A stretch of DNA of 64,000 nucleotides from Burkholderia singularis (GCF_900176645.1 NZ_FXAN01000013.1:62001-126000), one strand, 5' to 3'. Positions 7,998 through 17,205 are shown, counted from the stretch's first letter. The notes: generated from the sequence alone by a model not told the origin. Program-made: numbers and translations.

Positions 7998-9872
7998 ATG
8001 TCAACCTCATTCGTCCGCGCGGCGCTCGTCGCCTTGTCTGGATTGCCTTGCGCGTCGTTCGCGCAAACCGGCGCGGCGCCGTCGGCGCCTGCCGCCGGCG
8101 ACGCCGGCACGCAACTCGAGCCGATCGTCGTCACCGCGCAGCGCGGTCCGCAGAAGCTTGCCGATACCATTCCTCAAACCAGCCGCTTCGATGCGCAGGA
8201 CATCGCCGACAGCGGCGCGACCGATCTGCCCGGCCTGCTCGCGCTCGCGCCGGGCGCGCAGATCGTGCGCAACGGCGGCCCGGGGGCGAGCGCGAGCCTC
8301 TTTCTGCGCGGTGCGCAGCCGACGCAGTCGCTCGTGCTGATCGACGGCGTGCGAGTCGATTCGGCGAGCCTCGGGCAGGCGCAAATCGGCCGGATTCCGC
8401 TCGATCAGATCGAGCGGGTCGAGGTCGTGAACGGCAACGTGTCGTCGCTGTATGGGTCGGGCGCGATCGGCGGCGTCGTGCAGGTGTTCACGAAGCGCGG
8501 CGGCGATCATCCGCCGCGCTTCGATTTCTCCGCGGGCTACGGCAGCTATCACACGCAGACGCAGAACGCGGGCGTGTCGGGGCGGCTCGATCAGGACGGC
8601 AGCACGACGTTCAGCGTGTCGCTTGCGCGCGCGAAGACCGATGGTTTCTCGGCGATCGATCCCGCGAGCAAGCCGCAGGCGAATCCGAATGCGAACGGCA
8701 ACTTGAGCGAGAGCGTGTCGGCGTCGCTCAAGCATCGGTTCGGCGGCGGCTGGGATGCGGGCGTCACGTACTTCGACACCGCCGGCCGCAACAGCTACGA
8801 CAACGCATACGGCAAGCCCACCGATCTGAACGACCTGTACAGCCGGGTTCAGCAGATCTCGGCATTCGCGAACGGCAAAATCACCGGCTGGTGGACGACG
8901 CACGTCAACGTGTCGAGCGGCAAGGATCGCAACCAGTCGGCGTTGAACGGCGCGTACACCGATCACTTCAACACCGACAACCGTCAGTACACCTGGCAGA
9001 ACGATTTCACGCTCGCGCGCGGCCACACATTGCAGGCCGGCTACGAGCGGCTCGACCAGTCGTTCGATTCGAACAGCTACGCGGCGCCCACGCGCCACGT
9101 GAATTCCGGCTGGCTCGGCTATACCGGCCGCCTGGGCGCGAGCCAGTTCCAGGCGAATCTGCGGCGCGACCAGTATTCCGATTTCGGCGGCGCGAACAGC
9201 TACTATTTCGGTTATGGATTGGACGTCACCGAGCACTGGAAGGTGACGGCGAGCTACTCGGACGCGTTTCGCGCGCCCAGCTTCAACGATCTGTACTTTC
9301 CCAACTCGGGTAACCTGTCGATTCAGCCCGAGCGCAGCCACTCGGTCGACGCGGCCGTGCAGTACGCATCGGAGGCGATCGGCGTGGTGCGCGTCACCGC
9401 GTTTCAGACCCGCTATACGAACTTGATCGACTACCGGCCGGGCGCGAGCGGGTTTTTCTATGTCGCGCAGAACGTCGGCCGCGCCAAGGTGCAGGGCGTC
9501 GAAGGCTCGTGGCAGGGGCGGATCGGCAAGAACGACTTGCGGATTGCGGCGACGGTGCAGAATCCGGTCGACGAAATCGCGCATCAGGATCTGAACCGGC
9601 GCGCGCGGCGCTTCGCGTCGTTCGCCGCGCATCGCACGATGGGCGGCTGGCGGGTCGGCGGCGAGTGGCTGGTCAGCGGGCCGCGCACCGATTACGGCAG
9701 CCGGCTCGGCGGCTATGGAATCGTGAATGTGTCCGCGCGCTACGACATCACGAAATCGTGGTACGTGAGTGCGCGCATCGACAATCTGCTCGATAAGGAC
9801 TATGAGCTTGCGTATGCGTACAACACGCCGCGCCGCGGCGCCTATGTCACGCTCGGCTGGCAGCAGCGCTGA
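7998..9872 (+). CDS. btuB: TonB-dependent vitamin B12 outer-membrane receptor
   Basis: BtuB takes up cobalamins and cobinamides across the outer membrane using TonB energy. The 624-residue product has a signal peptide (to about residue 22), a TonB box (EPIVVTAQR, residues 41-49), a plug domain with LFLRGAQPTQSLVLIDGVR and RVEVVNGNVSSLYGSGAIGG, and a beta-barrel. The match to the BtuB subfamily and the B12 riboswitch in its leader agree. It heads a plus-strand run with the ABC transporter genes and cobT-cobS-cobC. No strong ribosome site precedes the ATG, which fits riboswitch control of translation. Confidence 0.94.
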   Translation: MSTSFVRAALVALSGLPCASFAQTGAAPSAPAAGDAGTQLEPIVVTAQRGPQKLADTIPQTSRFDAQDIADSGATDLPGLLALAPGAQIVRNGGPGASASLFLRGAQPTQSLVLIDGVRVDSASLGQAQIGRIPLDQIERVEVVNGNVSSLYGSGAIGGVVQVFTKRGGDHPPRFDFSAGYGSYHTQTQNAGVSGRLDQDGSTTFSVSLARAKTDGFSAIDPASKPQANPNANGNLSESVSASLKHRFGGGWDAGVTYFDTAGRNSYDNAYGKPTDLNDLYSRVQQISAFANGKITGWWTTHVNVSSGKDRNQSALNGAYTDHFNTDNRQYTWQNDFTLARGHTLQAGYERLDQSFDSNSYAAPTRHVNSGWLGYTGRLGASQFQANLRRDQYSDFGGANSYYFGYGLDVTEHWKVTASYSDAFRAPSFNDLYFPNSGNLSIQPERSHSVDAAVQYASEAIGVVRVTAFQTRYTNLIDYRPGASGFFYVAQNVGRAKVQGVEGSWQGRIGKNDLRIAATVQNPVDEIAHQDLNRRARRFASFAAHRTMGGWRVGGEWLVSGPRTDYGSRLGGYGIVNVSARYDITKSWYVSARIDNLLDKDYELAYAYNTPRRGAYVTLGWQQR

Positions 9873-9899
9873 CGTGGGCGGCACGCGGGAGGCGGCTTG

Positions 9900-10943
9900 A
9901 TGGCAGCGTTTGCCGGAAAGGGCGGCGTGCGCGGCGCCGGCATGCGCGCGGGACGCGCGGCGGCGATCTGGGCGGCGCTCGCGGCTGCCGCCGGCGCGGT
10001 GTTCGTCGCGTCGCTGACGCTCGGTAGCGTGCCGATGACGCCCGCCGATGCGCTCGCGGCCCTCGCGCATCGCACGGGCGAGGCACCGCTCGCGGCCGAC
10101 ATCGTCCGCACGCTGAGGCTGCCGCGCGCACTTGCGGGCTTCGGCTGCGGCGCGCTGCTTGCGCTCGCGGGCGCGCTGCTGCAAGTGCTGTTGCGCAATC
10201 CGCTTGCCGAACCGTATGTGCTCGGCGTGTCGGGCGGCGCGGCGGCGTTCGCGCTCGTCGCGATGATCGCGGGCGGCGCGTGGTGGCTCGTCGATGCGGC
10301 GTCGTTCGCGGGCGCGCTGGTGTCGATCGTGTTCGTGCTCGGGCTCGCGCGCCGGGAGCTGTGGCGCGGCGAGCCGCGCGATGCATCGCCGCGCCTGCTG
10401 CTCACGGGCGTCGTGATTTCCGCCGGATGGTTCGCGCTCATCACGCTGTTGCTGTCGATCGCGCCGCAGGAGCGGCTGCGCGGCATCCTGTTCTGGCTGT
10501 CGGGCGATCTGGGCGGCGCGGCGTCGCCGGGGTTCGCGCTCGCCGCGCTCGCGGTGGCCGCGCTTGCCGCGCTGCCGGCCGCGCCGCAACTGAACGTGCT
10601 GTTGCGCGGCGACGCGGCCGCCGCCGCGCTCGGCGTGCCGGTCGCGCGGCTGCGGCTGCGGGTTTATCTGATCGCTTCGCTCGCGGCCGCCGCGGCCGTC
10701 ACGACGGCGGGCACGATCGGCTTTGTCGGCTTGGTCGTGCCGCATGCGTTGCGGCTTGCGTTCGGCAACGATCAACGGATGCTGTTGCCCGCGGCGATGC
10801 TCGCGGGCGGCGCGGGCGTGATGGCCGCCGATCTGCTCGCGCGCACGGCGATGGCGCCCGCGCAGTTGCCGGTCGGCGTGATGACCGCGCTGATCGGCGT
10901 GCCGCTGTTCCTGTGGATGCTGTTGCGCAGGGCGGGGCGATGA
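9900..10943 (+). CDS. btuC: B12 ABC transporter permease (FecCD family)
   Basis: The inner-membrane permease of the cobalamin importer, 347 residues with about ten hydrophobic helices. Family landmarks are RLPRALAGFGCGALLALAGALLQ, the NPLAEPYVLGVSGGA segment that contacts the ATPase, and GLVVPHALR near the C-terminus. I start at ATG 9900 because GGGAGG at 9887-9892 is correctly spaced; a TTG codon lies just upstream. It lies 28 bp after btuB, and its stop overlaps the ATPase start (ATGA), so the two are translationally coupled. Specificity for B12 comes from the neighbours. Confidence 0.92.
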   Translation: MAAFAGKGGVRGAGMRAGRAAAIWAALAAAAGAVFVASLTLGSVPMTPADALAALAHRTGEAPLAADIVRTLRLPRALAGFGCGALLALAGALLQVLLRNPLAEPYVLGVSGGAAAFALVAMIAGGAWWLVDAASFAGALVSIVFVLGLARRELWRGEPRDASPRLLLTGVVISAGWFALITLLLSIAPQERLRGILFWLSGDLGGAASPGFALAALAVAALAALPAAPQLNVLLRGDAAAAALGVPVARLRLRVYLIASLAAAAAVTTAGTIGFVGLVVPHALRLAFGNDQRMLLPAAMLAGGAGVMAADLLARTAMAPAQLPVGVMTALIGVPLFLWMLLRRAGR

Positions 10944-11779
10944 CGAGCGCTCGGATCGACGCACGGCGGGCGCATGCTGCGCGCTATGGCGTGCAACGCC
11001 TCGTGCTGAAAGCGGGGGCGCGCACGCTGCTCGACGATTTCACGCATACGTTCCGTCCGGGCGAGCTTTGGTGTATCGCCGGGCCGAACGGCGCGGGCAA
11101 GACCACGCTGATGACGACGCTCGCGGGGCTCGCGGCGCCCGCGTCGGGCATTGTCGATGCCGACGGTGTGCCGCTTGCGCAATGGCGGCCGCAGGCGCTC
11201 GCGCAGCGGCGCGCGTGGATGGCGCAGACGCTGCACGACGCCTTTAGCGCCAGCGTGTTCGATACCGTGCTGCTTGGCCGCTTCCCGTATCTGACAGGAT
11301 GGGGATGGGAGCGCGCGGACGATCGCGAGGCGGCATGGGTGGCGCTCGAGCGGCTCGGACTTGCCGCGTTCGCGGCGCGCGACGTGCTGTCGCTGTCGGG
11401 CGGCGAGCGGCAGCGCGTCGCGCTGGCCGCCGCGCTGTGCCAGGATGCGCCGCTGCTGTTGCTCGACGAGCCGCTCGCGCATCTGGACTTGCATCATCAG
11501 ATCGATTGCCTCGCCGCGCTCGCCGATTGGCTGCGCGCCGGCGGGCGCACGGTCATCTTCTCGTGCCACGATCTGAATCTCGCGCGCCGCTTTGCCACTC
11601 ACGCGCTGCTGCTCGACGGCTGCGGCCACGCGCACGCAGGCCCGGCGCGAGACGTGCTGACGCCTGCGCTCGCGAGCCGCGCATTCGGCTATCCGCTCGT
11701 GCTGATCGAGCGCGACGGCCACGAGGCGCTGGTGCCCGCATGGCCCGATGCGCGCCACGGCGGGAGCCGCTCGCGTTGA
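10940..11779 (+). CDS. btuD: B12 ABC transporter ATP-binding protein
   Basis: The ATPase that drives cobalamin import through the permease just upstream. The 279 residues contain Walker A GPNGAGKTT, the Q-loop WMAQ, the signature LSGGERQRVALA, Walker B LLLLDEP with its catalytic glutamate, and the switch histidine in FSCHDLN. All needed motifs are intact. The start ATG at 10940 overlaps the permease stop by four bases. The frame is open far upstream, but that part only shadows the permease. The matching binding protein, BtuF, is encoded on the other strand at 15.2-16.2 kb. Confidence 0.93.
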   Translation: MTSARIDARRAHAARYGVQRLVLKAGARTLLDDFTHTFRPGELWCIAGPNGAGKTTLMTTLAGLAAPASGIVDADGVPLAQWRPQALAQRRAWMAQTLHDAFSASVFDTVLLGRFPYLTGWGWERADDREAAWVALERLGLAAFAARDVLSLSGGERQRVALAAALCQDAPLLLLDEPLAHLDLHHQIDCLAALADWLRAGGRTVIFSCHDLNLARRFATHALLLDGCGHAHAGPARDVLTPALASRAFGYPLVLIERDGHEALVPAWPDARHGGSRSR

Positions 11780-11846
11780 TTTCGATCCTCGGCCGGCGTT
11801 GCGTTGCGCGCCGCATTCCACCATTGAGATTCGACAGAGTAAACCG

Positions 11847-12899
11847 ATGAGTTCCTATTGCGTGCCGTATGTCGCCCCGCTCGACGATGCCGAACTGCGC
11901 GCGACGCTCGCGCGCGTCATCGACCAGAAAACCAAGCCGCCGGGCAGTCTTGGCCGGCTCGAGGCGCTCGCGTTGCAACTCGGCCTCGTTCAGCGCACTG
12001 TCGCGCCGCGCATCGTGCGCCCGGCGATGATCGTGTTCGCGGCCGATCACGGCATCGCCGCCGAAGGCGTGAGCCCGTATCCGCAGGCGGTGACCGCGCA
12101 GATGGTCGCGAATTTCGTCGCGGGCGGCGCGGCGATCAACGCGTTTTCGGGCGTCGCGGGGTGTGTGCTGGAGATCGTCGACGCAGGCGTCGCGTCGCCG
12201 TTGGACGACGCGCTGCCGCTCGTGCGCGCGGCGATCGCGCGCGGCACGCGCAACTTCGCGCGCGAGCGCGCGATGACGCGCGACGAGGTCCGCGCGGCGC
12301 TCGAGGCGGGCGCCGCGCGCGTCGCGCATCATGCGGCGCTCGGCACCAATATGATCGGCTTCGGCGAGATGGGGATCGCGAACACGTCGGCGGCCGCGTG
12401 CCTGATGAGCCGCATGCTGAACGTGCCGCTCGACGCGTGTGTCGGCCGCGGCACGGGGCTCGACGACGCCGGGCTCGCGCACAAGCGCGCGGTGCTCGAA
12501 CGCGCGCTCGCGCGGCATCCGGACGCGCGAGCGCCGCTCGACGTGCTCGCGACGTTCGGCGGCTTCGAAATCGCGATGATGACCGGTGCATTCGTCGAGG
12601 CCGCGCGTGCGCGCATGACGATCCTCGTCGACGGTTTCATCGCCACGTCCGCGCTGCTGATCGCCGATGCGCTCGCGCCCGCGGTGCGCGAATACTGCGT
12701 GTTCTCGCATGTATCGAACGAAGCGGGGCATCGGCGGATGCTCGAGCATTTCGGCGCGCATGCGTTGCTGTCGCTCGATCTGCGCGTCGGCGAAGGCACG
12801 GGCGCCGCGCTCGCGCTGCCGCTGGTGCGCGCGGCGGCCGCGTTCGTCAGTGAGATGGCAAGTTTCGAAGCGGCCGGCGTCGCGAACCGCGATGCGTGA
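11847..12899 (+). CDS. cobT: Nicotinate-nucleotide:dimethylbenzimidazole phosphoribosyltransferase
   Basis: CobT makes alpha-ribazole phosphate from dimethylbenzimidazole and nicotinate mononucleotide, the lower-ligand branch of B12 synthesis. The 350-residue product has the signature KTKPPGSLGRLE near the start (about residues 31-42), FAADHGIAAEG, GEMGIANTSAAAC and the C-terminal DLRVGEGTGAALALPL with its glutamate. I start at ATG 11847 rather than upstream codons because the family begins there. It lies 67 bp after btuD and 6 bp before cobS, so it belongs to the same transcription unit. Confidence 0.96.
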   Translation: MSSYCVPYVAPLDDAELRATLARVIDQKTKPPGSLGRLEALALQLGLVQRTVAPRIVRPAMIVFAADHGIAAEGVSPYPQAVTAQMVANFVAGGAAINAFSGVAGCVLEIVDAGVASPLDDALPLVRAAIARGTRNFARERAMTRDEVRAALEAGAARVAHHAALGTNMIGFGEMGIANTSAAACLMSRMLNVPLDACVGRGTGLDDAGLAHKRAVLERALARHPDARAPLDVLATFGGFEIAMMTGAFVEAARARMTILVDGFIATSALLIADALAPAVREYCVFSHVSNEAGHRRMLEHFGAHALLSLDLRVGEGTGAALALPLVRAAAAFVSEMASFEAAGVANRDA

Positions 12900-12905
12900 C
12901 GCGCG

Positions 12906-13664
12906 ATGAATCCGCTTGCCGAATTTCGCTACTTCGCCGTCGCGCTCGGGTATTTCACGCGCGTGCCGGTGCCGCGTTCGATCAGCGGTGCGAGCGTCGA
13001 GCTTGCGCACGCGGCGCGCTATTTTCCGCTCGTCGGCGTGTGCGTGGGCGCACTCGCGGCGCTCGTGCATCTGGCCGCGTCGCGCGTGTGGCCGCCGGGC
13101 ATCGCGGCACTGCTGTCGATCGCGGCGACGCTTGCGGCAACGGGCGCGCTGCACGAGGACGGGCTGGCCGATAGTTGCGACGCGTTCGGCGGCGGCTACA
13201 CGTGCGACGACGTATTGCGGATCATGCGCGATTCGCGGATCGGCACGTTCGGCGCGGCGGCGCTCGTCGTCGCACTCGCGTTGAAGTGGCAGGCGCTCGC
13301 CGCGATGCCGCCCGCGCGCGCGGCCTGGACGATGATCGCCGCGCACGCGGGCAGCCGCGCGCTCGCCGCGAGCCTGCTCGTGACGCTCGACTACGTGCGC
13401 GCCGAAGGCCGTGCGCGGCCCGTCGCGCAGCGCATGCGCGCGCGCGCGTTCGCATTCGCGGCGGCGTGCGGCCTGCCGTGGCTGTTTTGGCCGGATTGGC
13501 GCGCCGGCGCACTGGCGCTTGCCGTGACGTTCGTGCTGCGTGCCGGCATCGCGCGTTATTTGGTCAAGCGCATCGGCGGCTATACCGGCGATTGTCTCGG
13601 CTTCGCGCAGCAGGTGTTCGAGCTGGCGATCTATCTGACGGTGCTCGGATGGATCTCGTTCTGA
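12906..13664 (+). CDS. cobS: Adenosylcobinamide-GDP ribazoletransferase (cobalamin synthase)
   Basis: CobS joins GDP-cobinamide and alpha-ribazole to complete the nucleotide loop; it is an integral inner-membrane enzyme. The 252 residues begin with the typical FRYFAVALGYFTRVPVP, and contain GALHEDGLADSCDAFGGG with the acidic metal-binding residues, and several membrane helices. The length is normal. It starts 6 bp after cobT and its end overlaps cobC by 16 bases. Its substrate GDP-cobinamide depends on CobU, which is broken in this sequence. Confidence 0.95.
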   Translation: MNPLAEFRYFAVALGYFTRVPVPRSISGASVELAHAARYFPLVGVCVGALAALVHLAASRVWPPGIAALLSIAATLAATGALHEDGLADSCDAFGGGYTCDDVLRIMRDSRIGTFGAAALVVALALKWQALAAMPPARAAWTMIAAHAGSRALAASLLVTLDYVRAEGRARPVAQRMRARAFAFAAACGLPWLFWPDWRAGALALAVTFVLRAGIARYLVKRIGGYTGDCLGFAQQVFELAIYLTVLGWISF

Positions 13665-14260
13665 TCCGCCATCCGGCCGTGGCCGTCGAACCGCATGTTT
13701 GCTACGGCGGCAGCGACGTGCCGCTGGCGGCCGATGCGGCGTCGGGCGCGGCCGATATCCTGCGGCGGCTGCGCTTGCTCGGCGTGGGCGGTGCACGCAT
13801 GGTCTGGACGAGCCCGCTCATGCGGTGCGCGGATGTCGCGCACGCGCTTGCGCGCGACGTGCGCGCGCCGGTCGAAGTCGACCTGCGCTTGCGCGAAATC
13901 GACTTCGGCGCATGGGAAATGCAGAGCTGGGACGCGATCGGACGCGACGCGATCGACCGCTGGAGCGCCGATCCGATGGGCGCGCGCGAGCATGGCGGCG
14001 AAAGCGCCGCGCAGTTCGCCGCGCGCGTGCGGCCGATGCTTGCGGCGCTGTCGGCAGTTTCGGCGTTTGCTTCGCAGAGGCCGACGAACTGGGCGGTGAC
14101 GCACGCGGGGGTGATACGCGTGCTTGCGGCGCTGGCGCTGGATGTGCCGCTCGATACGCTGCTCGCGCGGCCGATCGCGATGGGCGGCATCGTGTGGCTG
14201 CGCCGCGATGAAGGCGGCGAGGGCGCACGCGGCTGGCGGCTCGCGCATTGGGACGTATGA
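13649..14260 (+). CDS. cobC: Alpha-ribazole phosphatase-like histidine phosphatase
   Basis: A 203-residue member of the phosphoglycerate-mutase/histidine phosphatase superfamily. The active-site histidine lies in LIRHPAV (residues 5-11) and the second catalytic histidine in VTHAGVIR; the conserved LREIDFGAWE follows the family. The usual RHG is RHP here, which is also seen in some family members. In this operon the natural role is dephosphorylation of alpha-ribazole phosphate or adenosylcobalamin phosphate, the last step of nucleotide-loop assembly. The ATG at 13649 lies within the end of cobS (16-base overlap). Confidence 0.82.
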   Translation: MDLVLIRHPAVAVEPHVCYGGSDVPLAADAASGAADILRRLRLLGVGGARMVWTSPLMRCADVAHALARDVRAPVEVDLRLREIDFGAWEMQSWDAIGRDAIDRWSADPMGAREHGGESAAQFAARVRPMLAALSAVSAFASQRPTNWAVTHAGVIRVLAALALDVPLDTLLARPIAMGGIVWLRRDEGGEGARGWRLAHWDV

Positions 14261-14284
14261 TGCGAAACCGAAGCGCCCGAGCGG

Positions 14285-15127
14285 CTAATTCCTGCTGTCG
14301 TCCCAATAATGCAGCGATGGCGGAATTTTCTTGTTGAATTGCTCGCAGACGTTGTTACTCATCAGAAACGCCATCCACGAGATCGCGAACACGGCGAAGA
14401 ACAGCCAATAAAGCAGGCTGTGCGTGATGAGCGGCGCTGATCCGGCGATTGGGATGAATTGTCCGGCGACTCCGGCGACGCACGACAGGCCGCTGAGCCT
14501 GCGCATCAGGATCGCACGCGATCGCTGCTTGCCGATTCGCGTGGGGTCGGCGAGATCGATTGCCCACACCGGGCCCGCGTATTCCAAGCCGGCCGAGCCC
14601 AGCACCGGGCCGGAAATCCGCGCGGACGGATCGTGTCCGCTCGCGAATCCGAGCGTGGCGACAAAGCCGTGCCCAGGGTCGAGCCGGTCGAACGTGATGA
14701 TTTTCTTGCTCTTGTCGCGGTTGAAAAGCCGCTCGTCAATCAGTTTCACGCCTATTGCGTGGGCACTCTCGAGGAGCGTGACGCGCGTGATCGCGGTCGG
14801 CGGAATCAATTGCAGCGTGAGCGGTTTTTTCTTGACGAGGTCGTCGCAGAGAATCGGTTCGCAGCCGCTGTTCCAGAAGAATATTTTGATCTGATCGAGC
14901 GGCGCGCCGTGCTCCGGCTTGCGCGCGACGCGCCGCCATGCCGAGCGCAGCCATGCGTGGCCGTTGGCTTTTTGCGGCGGAATGTTCGGTTTCCAGGCGC
15001 TGTATCTGACGCGCTTCAAGCTGCCGCCGTTTTTCCGGTTCGACAGGAAGTGTCTGGACTCCACCAAAATGAACGAGAACGCGGCCGATGCGATGTTCAG
15101 CAGAAGTTTGCTTTCGAAATCGGTCAT
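14285..15127 (-). CDS. Uncharacterised membrane-anchored protein
   Basis: A 280-residue protein that I do not recognise. It has a hydrophobic N-terminal segment (about residues 8-23), a basic soluble stretch, and a central domain with FFWNSGCEPILCDDLV (residues 83-98), predicted to be beta-rich. Two close hydrophobic helices follow near the C-terminus (about 213-230 and 234-257). WNSG..PI patterns of this sort recur in bacterial membrane-anchored proteins of unknown role. It follows btuF on the same strand after 120 bp, yet nothing in it suggests cobalamin chemistry. Its base composition is less GC-rich than the neighbours, which hints at later arrival. Confidence 0.75.
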   Translation of the reverse strand: MTDFESKLLLNIASAAFSFILVESRHFLSNRKNGGSLKRVRYSAWKPNIPPQKANGHAWLRSAWRRVARKPEHGAPLDQIKIFFWNSGCEPILCDDLVKKKPLTLQLIPPTAITRVTLLESAHAIGVKLIDERLFNRDKSKKIITFDRLDPGHGFVATLGFASGHDPSARISGPVLGSAGLEYAGPVWAIDLADPTRIGKQRSRAILMRRLSGLSCVAGVAGQFIPIAGSAPLITHSLLYWLFFAVFAISWMAFLMSNNVCEQFNKKIPPSLHYWDDSRN

Positions 15128-15247
15128 TGTTTTGCTGGGTTGTCCGTTGGATGCCGATGCGTCATTGCCGGGTGCGCCGCAGCGGCAGGTATCCGGGGAA
15201 ATTGACGGGCTCGGGGTTGCTTTTGCGTCGGCGCGATGCCGTGTGCG

Positions 15248-16174
15248 TCACGGCTTCGGCCGTCGCGAGCGCGCGATATCGAGATCCCGGCACAGCTGTT
15301 CGGCGCCTTGCGCGAGACGCGGAGTGGGCCGCGTCAGCAGATCGCCGTCGATCGCGAACAGATTGCCCCGCGCGAGCGCAGTGAGCGCGGGCCATGTGCG
15401 CCAGCGGGCGAAATCGGGCAGCGCGTCGCGCGTCGAGGTCGCGCCGGGCGCGGTCGTCAGGATCGCTTCGGGGTTGGCCGCGAGCACCGCTTCGTCGGTG
15501 ACGGCGGGCGCGATCGGCTGTAGTTGCGCGAATACGTTGCGCCCGCCGCACAGCGCGATCACGTCGCTGGCGATGTGCGCGCCGCTCAACGTCATCAGCG
15601 GCCGATCCCAGATCTGGAAGAACACGGCAACGGGCGGCTTGTCCGCGTAGCGCGCACGTAGCTGGCCGATCTGCCGCCGATAGTCGGCGGCGGCGGCCGA
15701 CGCCGTGTCGCGCGTATCGAGGAGCGTGCCGAGTTTTTCGAGCGACGTCGCGACATCGTCGAGATGATGCGGCTCGCTGAAGAAGAGCGGAATGCCGAGC
15801 GCGCGCAGCCGCTCGGTCTCGCGTTCGGCGTTGCCGTGCCGCCAAACGACGACCAGATCGGGCTTGAGCGCCGCGATGCGTTCGAGGTCGAGCGCTTGAT
15901 TCGAGCCGACGCGCGGCAGCGCTTTCGCGGCGGGCGGATAGTCGCTGTACGACACCGCGCCGACGAGCGCCGCGCCGCCGCCGGCTGCGTAGATCAGCTC
16001 GGTCACGTGCGGCGCAAGGCTCACGACGCGCCGCGCAGGCGCGGCGAGCGTGACGGCGCGGCCGGCGTCGTCGGTGACGGTGACGCTCGCGTGCGCGGCG
16101 GCGATGGCGCCGGCGCACGCGCACGCAGCGGCGATACGCAGCGCGGCGGTGCGGCCGCGCATAGGCATGGTCAT
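15248..16174 (-). CDS. btuF: Periplasmic cobalamin-binding protein of the B12 importer
   Basis: A 308-residue substrate-binding protein of the BtuF type, with an export signal (residues about 7-30, ending near AHA) and two lobes of the periplasmic-binding fold. Landmarks are RVVSLAPHVTELIYAAGGG, GSNQALDLERIAALKPDLVVVW and, late, GGRNVFAQL. It should deliver cobalamin or cobinamide to BtuC/BtuD, encoded on the opposite strand. I take ATG 16172-16174 as the start because it overlaps the stop of cobD (ATGA, 16171-16174); two more in-frame ATGs follow within 14 bases. It is the last clear cobalamin gene of the minus-strand run. Confidence 0.92.
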   Translation of the reverse strand: MTMPMRGRTAALRIAAACACAGAIAAAHASVTVTDDAGRAVTLAAPARRVVSLAPHVTELIYAAGGGAALVGAVSYSDYPPAAKALPRVGSNQALDLERIAALKPDLVVVWRHGNAERETERLRALGIPLFFSEPHHLDDVATSLEKLGTLLDTRDTASAAAADYRRQIGQLRARYADKPPVAVFFQIWDRPLMTLSGAHIASDVIALCGGRNVFAQLQPIAPAVTDEAVLAANPEAILTTAPGATSTRDALPDFARWRTWPALTALARGNLFAIDGDLLTRPTPRLAQGAEQLCRDLDIARSRRPKP

Positions 16175-17205
16175 GTCGAAGTTCCTGCTGTCAACGTGGG
16201 CGCGCAGGCATCCAGTGCCGCTTCGAGCCGCTGCCATTCGGCTTCGTGCGCGGGCAGCCCGATTCTGATGCTGGGCGCGTGCGCGAAGAAGCGCGTCCAG
16301 ATGCCGAGCGCGGCGAGCGCTTGGTGCAGCGCGCGTGCGCGCGGATCGTCGGTCCAACTGAACAGCGGCGTCGCGCGGACCATGAAGCCGTGCGTGCGCA
16401 GCAGCGACGCGAGCCGTGCGCCGTCGGCCGCGAGCCGCTCGCGCGCGGCATGCTGCCACGCGTGGTCGGAGAATGCCGCGAGCACGGCGTGACGGGCGGG
16501 GCCGCCGACTGTCCACGCGCCGAGCGCGTCGTGCAACCTGTGCAGCAGCGTGGGCGCGGCAAGCACGAAGCCCGCGCGCACTCCCGCGAGCCCGAAGAAT
16601 TTGCCGACCGAGCGCAGCACGACGAGGCCGTGTGTATCGGTGTCGGCGGCAAGCGACGCGGGCGTGCCGGCATCGGCGTCCGCGAATGCTTCATCGACGA
16701 TCAGCGCGCCGCCGCGCGCGGCGAGTTGCGCGTGCCAGCGCAGCAGCCGCACGCGTTCGATGCGCTCGGCGCTCGGATTGTTCGGATTCGCGACGATCGC
16801 ATACGTGAGCGATTCGGGCAGCGTGTCACTGCGGCAATCGAGCGGTGCGAGCGCGTGGCCGTGGCGCTCGAATGCCGGCGCGTATTCGCTGTATGTGAGC
16901 GGCGCGACGCCCGCGACACCGCGCGCGAACAGCGCGGGCAGCGCGCGGATCGCGGCCTGACTGCCGGCGACGGGCAGCACGTGCGCGGCGCTCGGCGCGC
17001 CATAGTAGCGCGCGGCGTGCCCGGCAAGCACGCCGTCGTCCTCGGGCAGCCGGTGCCATGCGTCGGCGGGCACGGGCGGCACGGGATAGCCGAGCGGATT
17101 GATGCCGGTCGACAAGTCGAGCCACGCGTCGCGCGCGATGCCGTAGCGCTGCGCGGCCTCGTGCAGATTGCCGCCGTGAACGATCGCGGGCCGGGCGTCA
17201 GACAT
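16171..17205 (-). CDS. cobD: L-threonine-O-3-phosphate decarboxylase
   Basis: A 344-residue PLP enzyme of the aminotransferase class I/II fold. It should decarboxylate threonine phosphate to aminopropanol phosphate, the linker that CbiB joins to cobyric acid (CobD of Salmonella, called CobC in other schemes). Landmarks are HGGNLHEAAQRYG at the start, LDLSTGINPLGYP, VANPNNPS, VDEAF and the PLP-lysine motif LRSVGKFFGLAGVRAG. Its start overlaps the end of cbiB by 8 bases and its stop overlaps the btuF start, so cobU-cbiB-cobD-btuF form a tightly coupled operon. Confidence 0.93.
   Translation of the reverse strand: MSDARPAIVHGGNLHEAAQRYGIARDAWLDLSTGINPLGYPVPPVPADAWHRLPEDDGVLAGHAARYYGAPSAAHVLPVAGSQAAIRALPALFARGVAGVAPLTYSEYAPAFERHGHALAPLDCRSDTLPESLTYAIVANPNNPSAERIERVRLLRWHAQLAARGGALIVDEAFADADAGTPASLAADTDTHGLVVLRSVGKFFGLAGVRAGFVLAAPTLLHRLHDALGAWTVGGPARHAVLAAFSDHAWQHAARERLAADGARLASLLRTHGFMVRATPLFSWTDDPRARALHQALAALGIWTRFFAHAPSIRIGLPAHEAEWQRLEAALDACAPTLTAGTST

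Noticed and set aside
8007-10964. A 985-codon minus-strand open frame.
   Set aside because: Antisense shadow of btuB and btuC.
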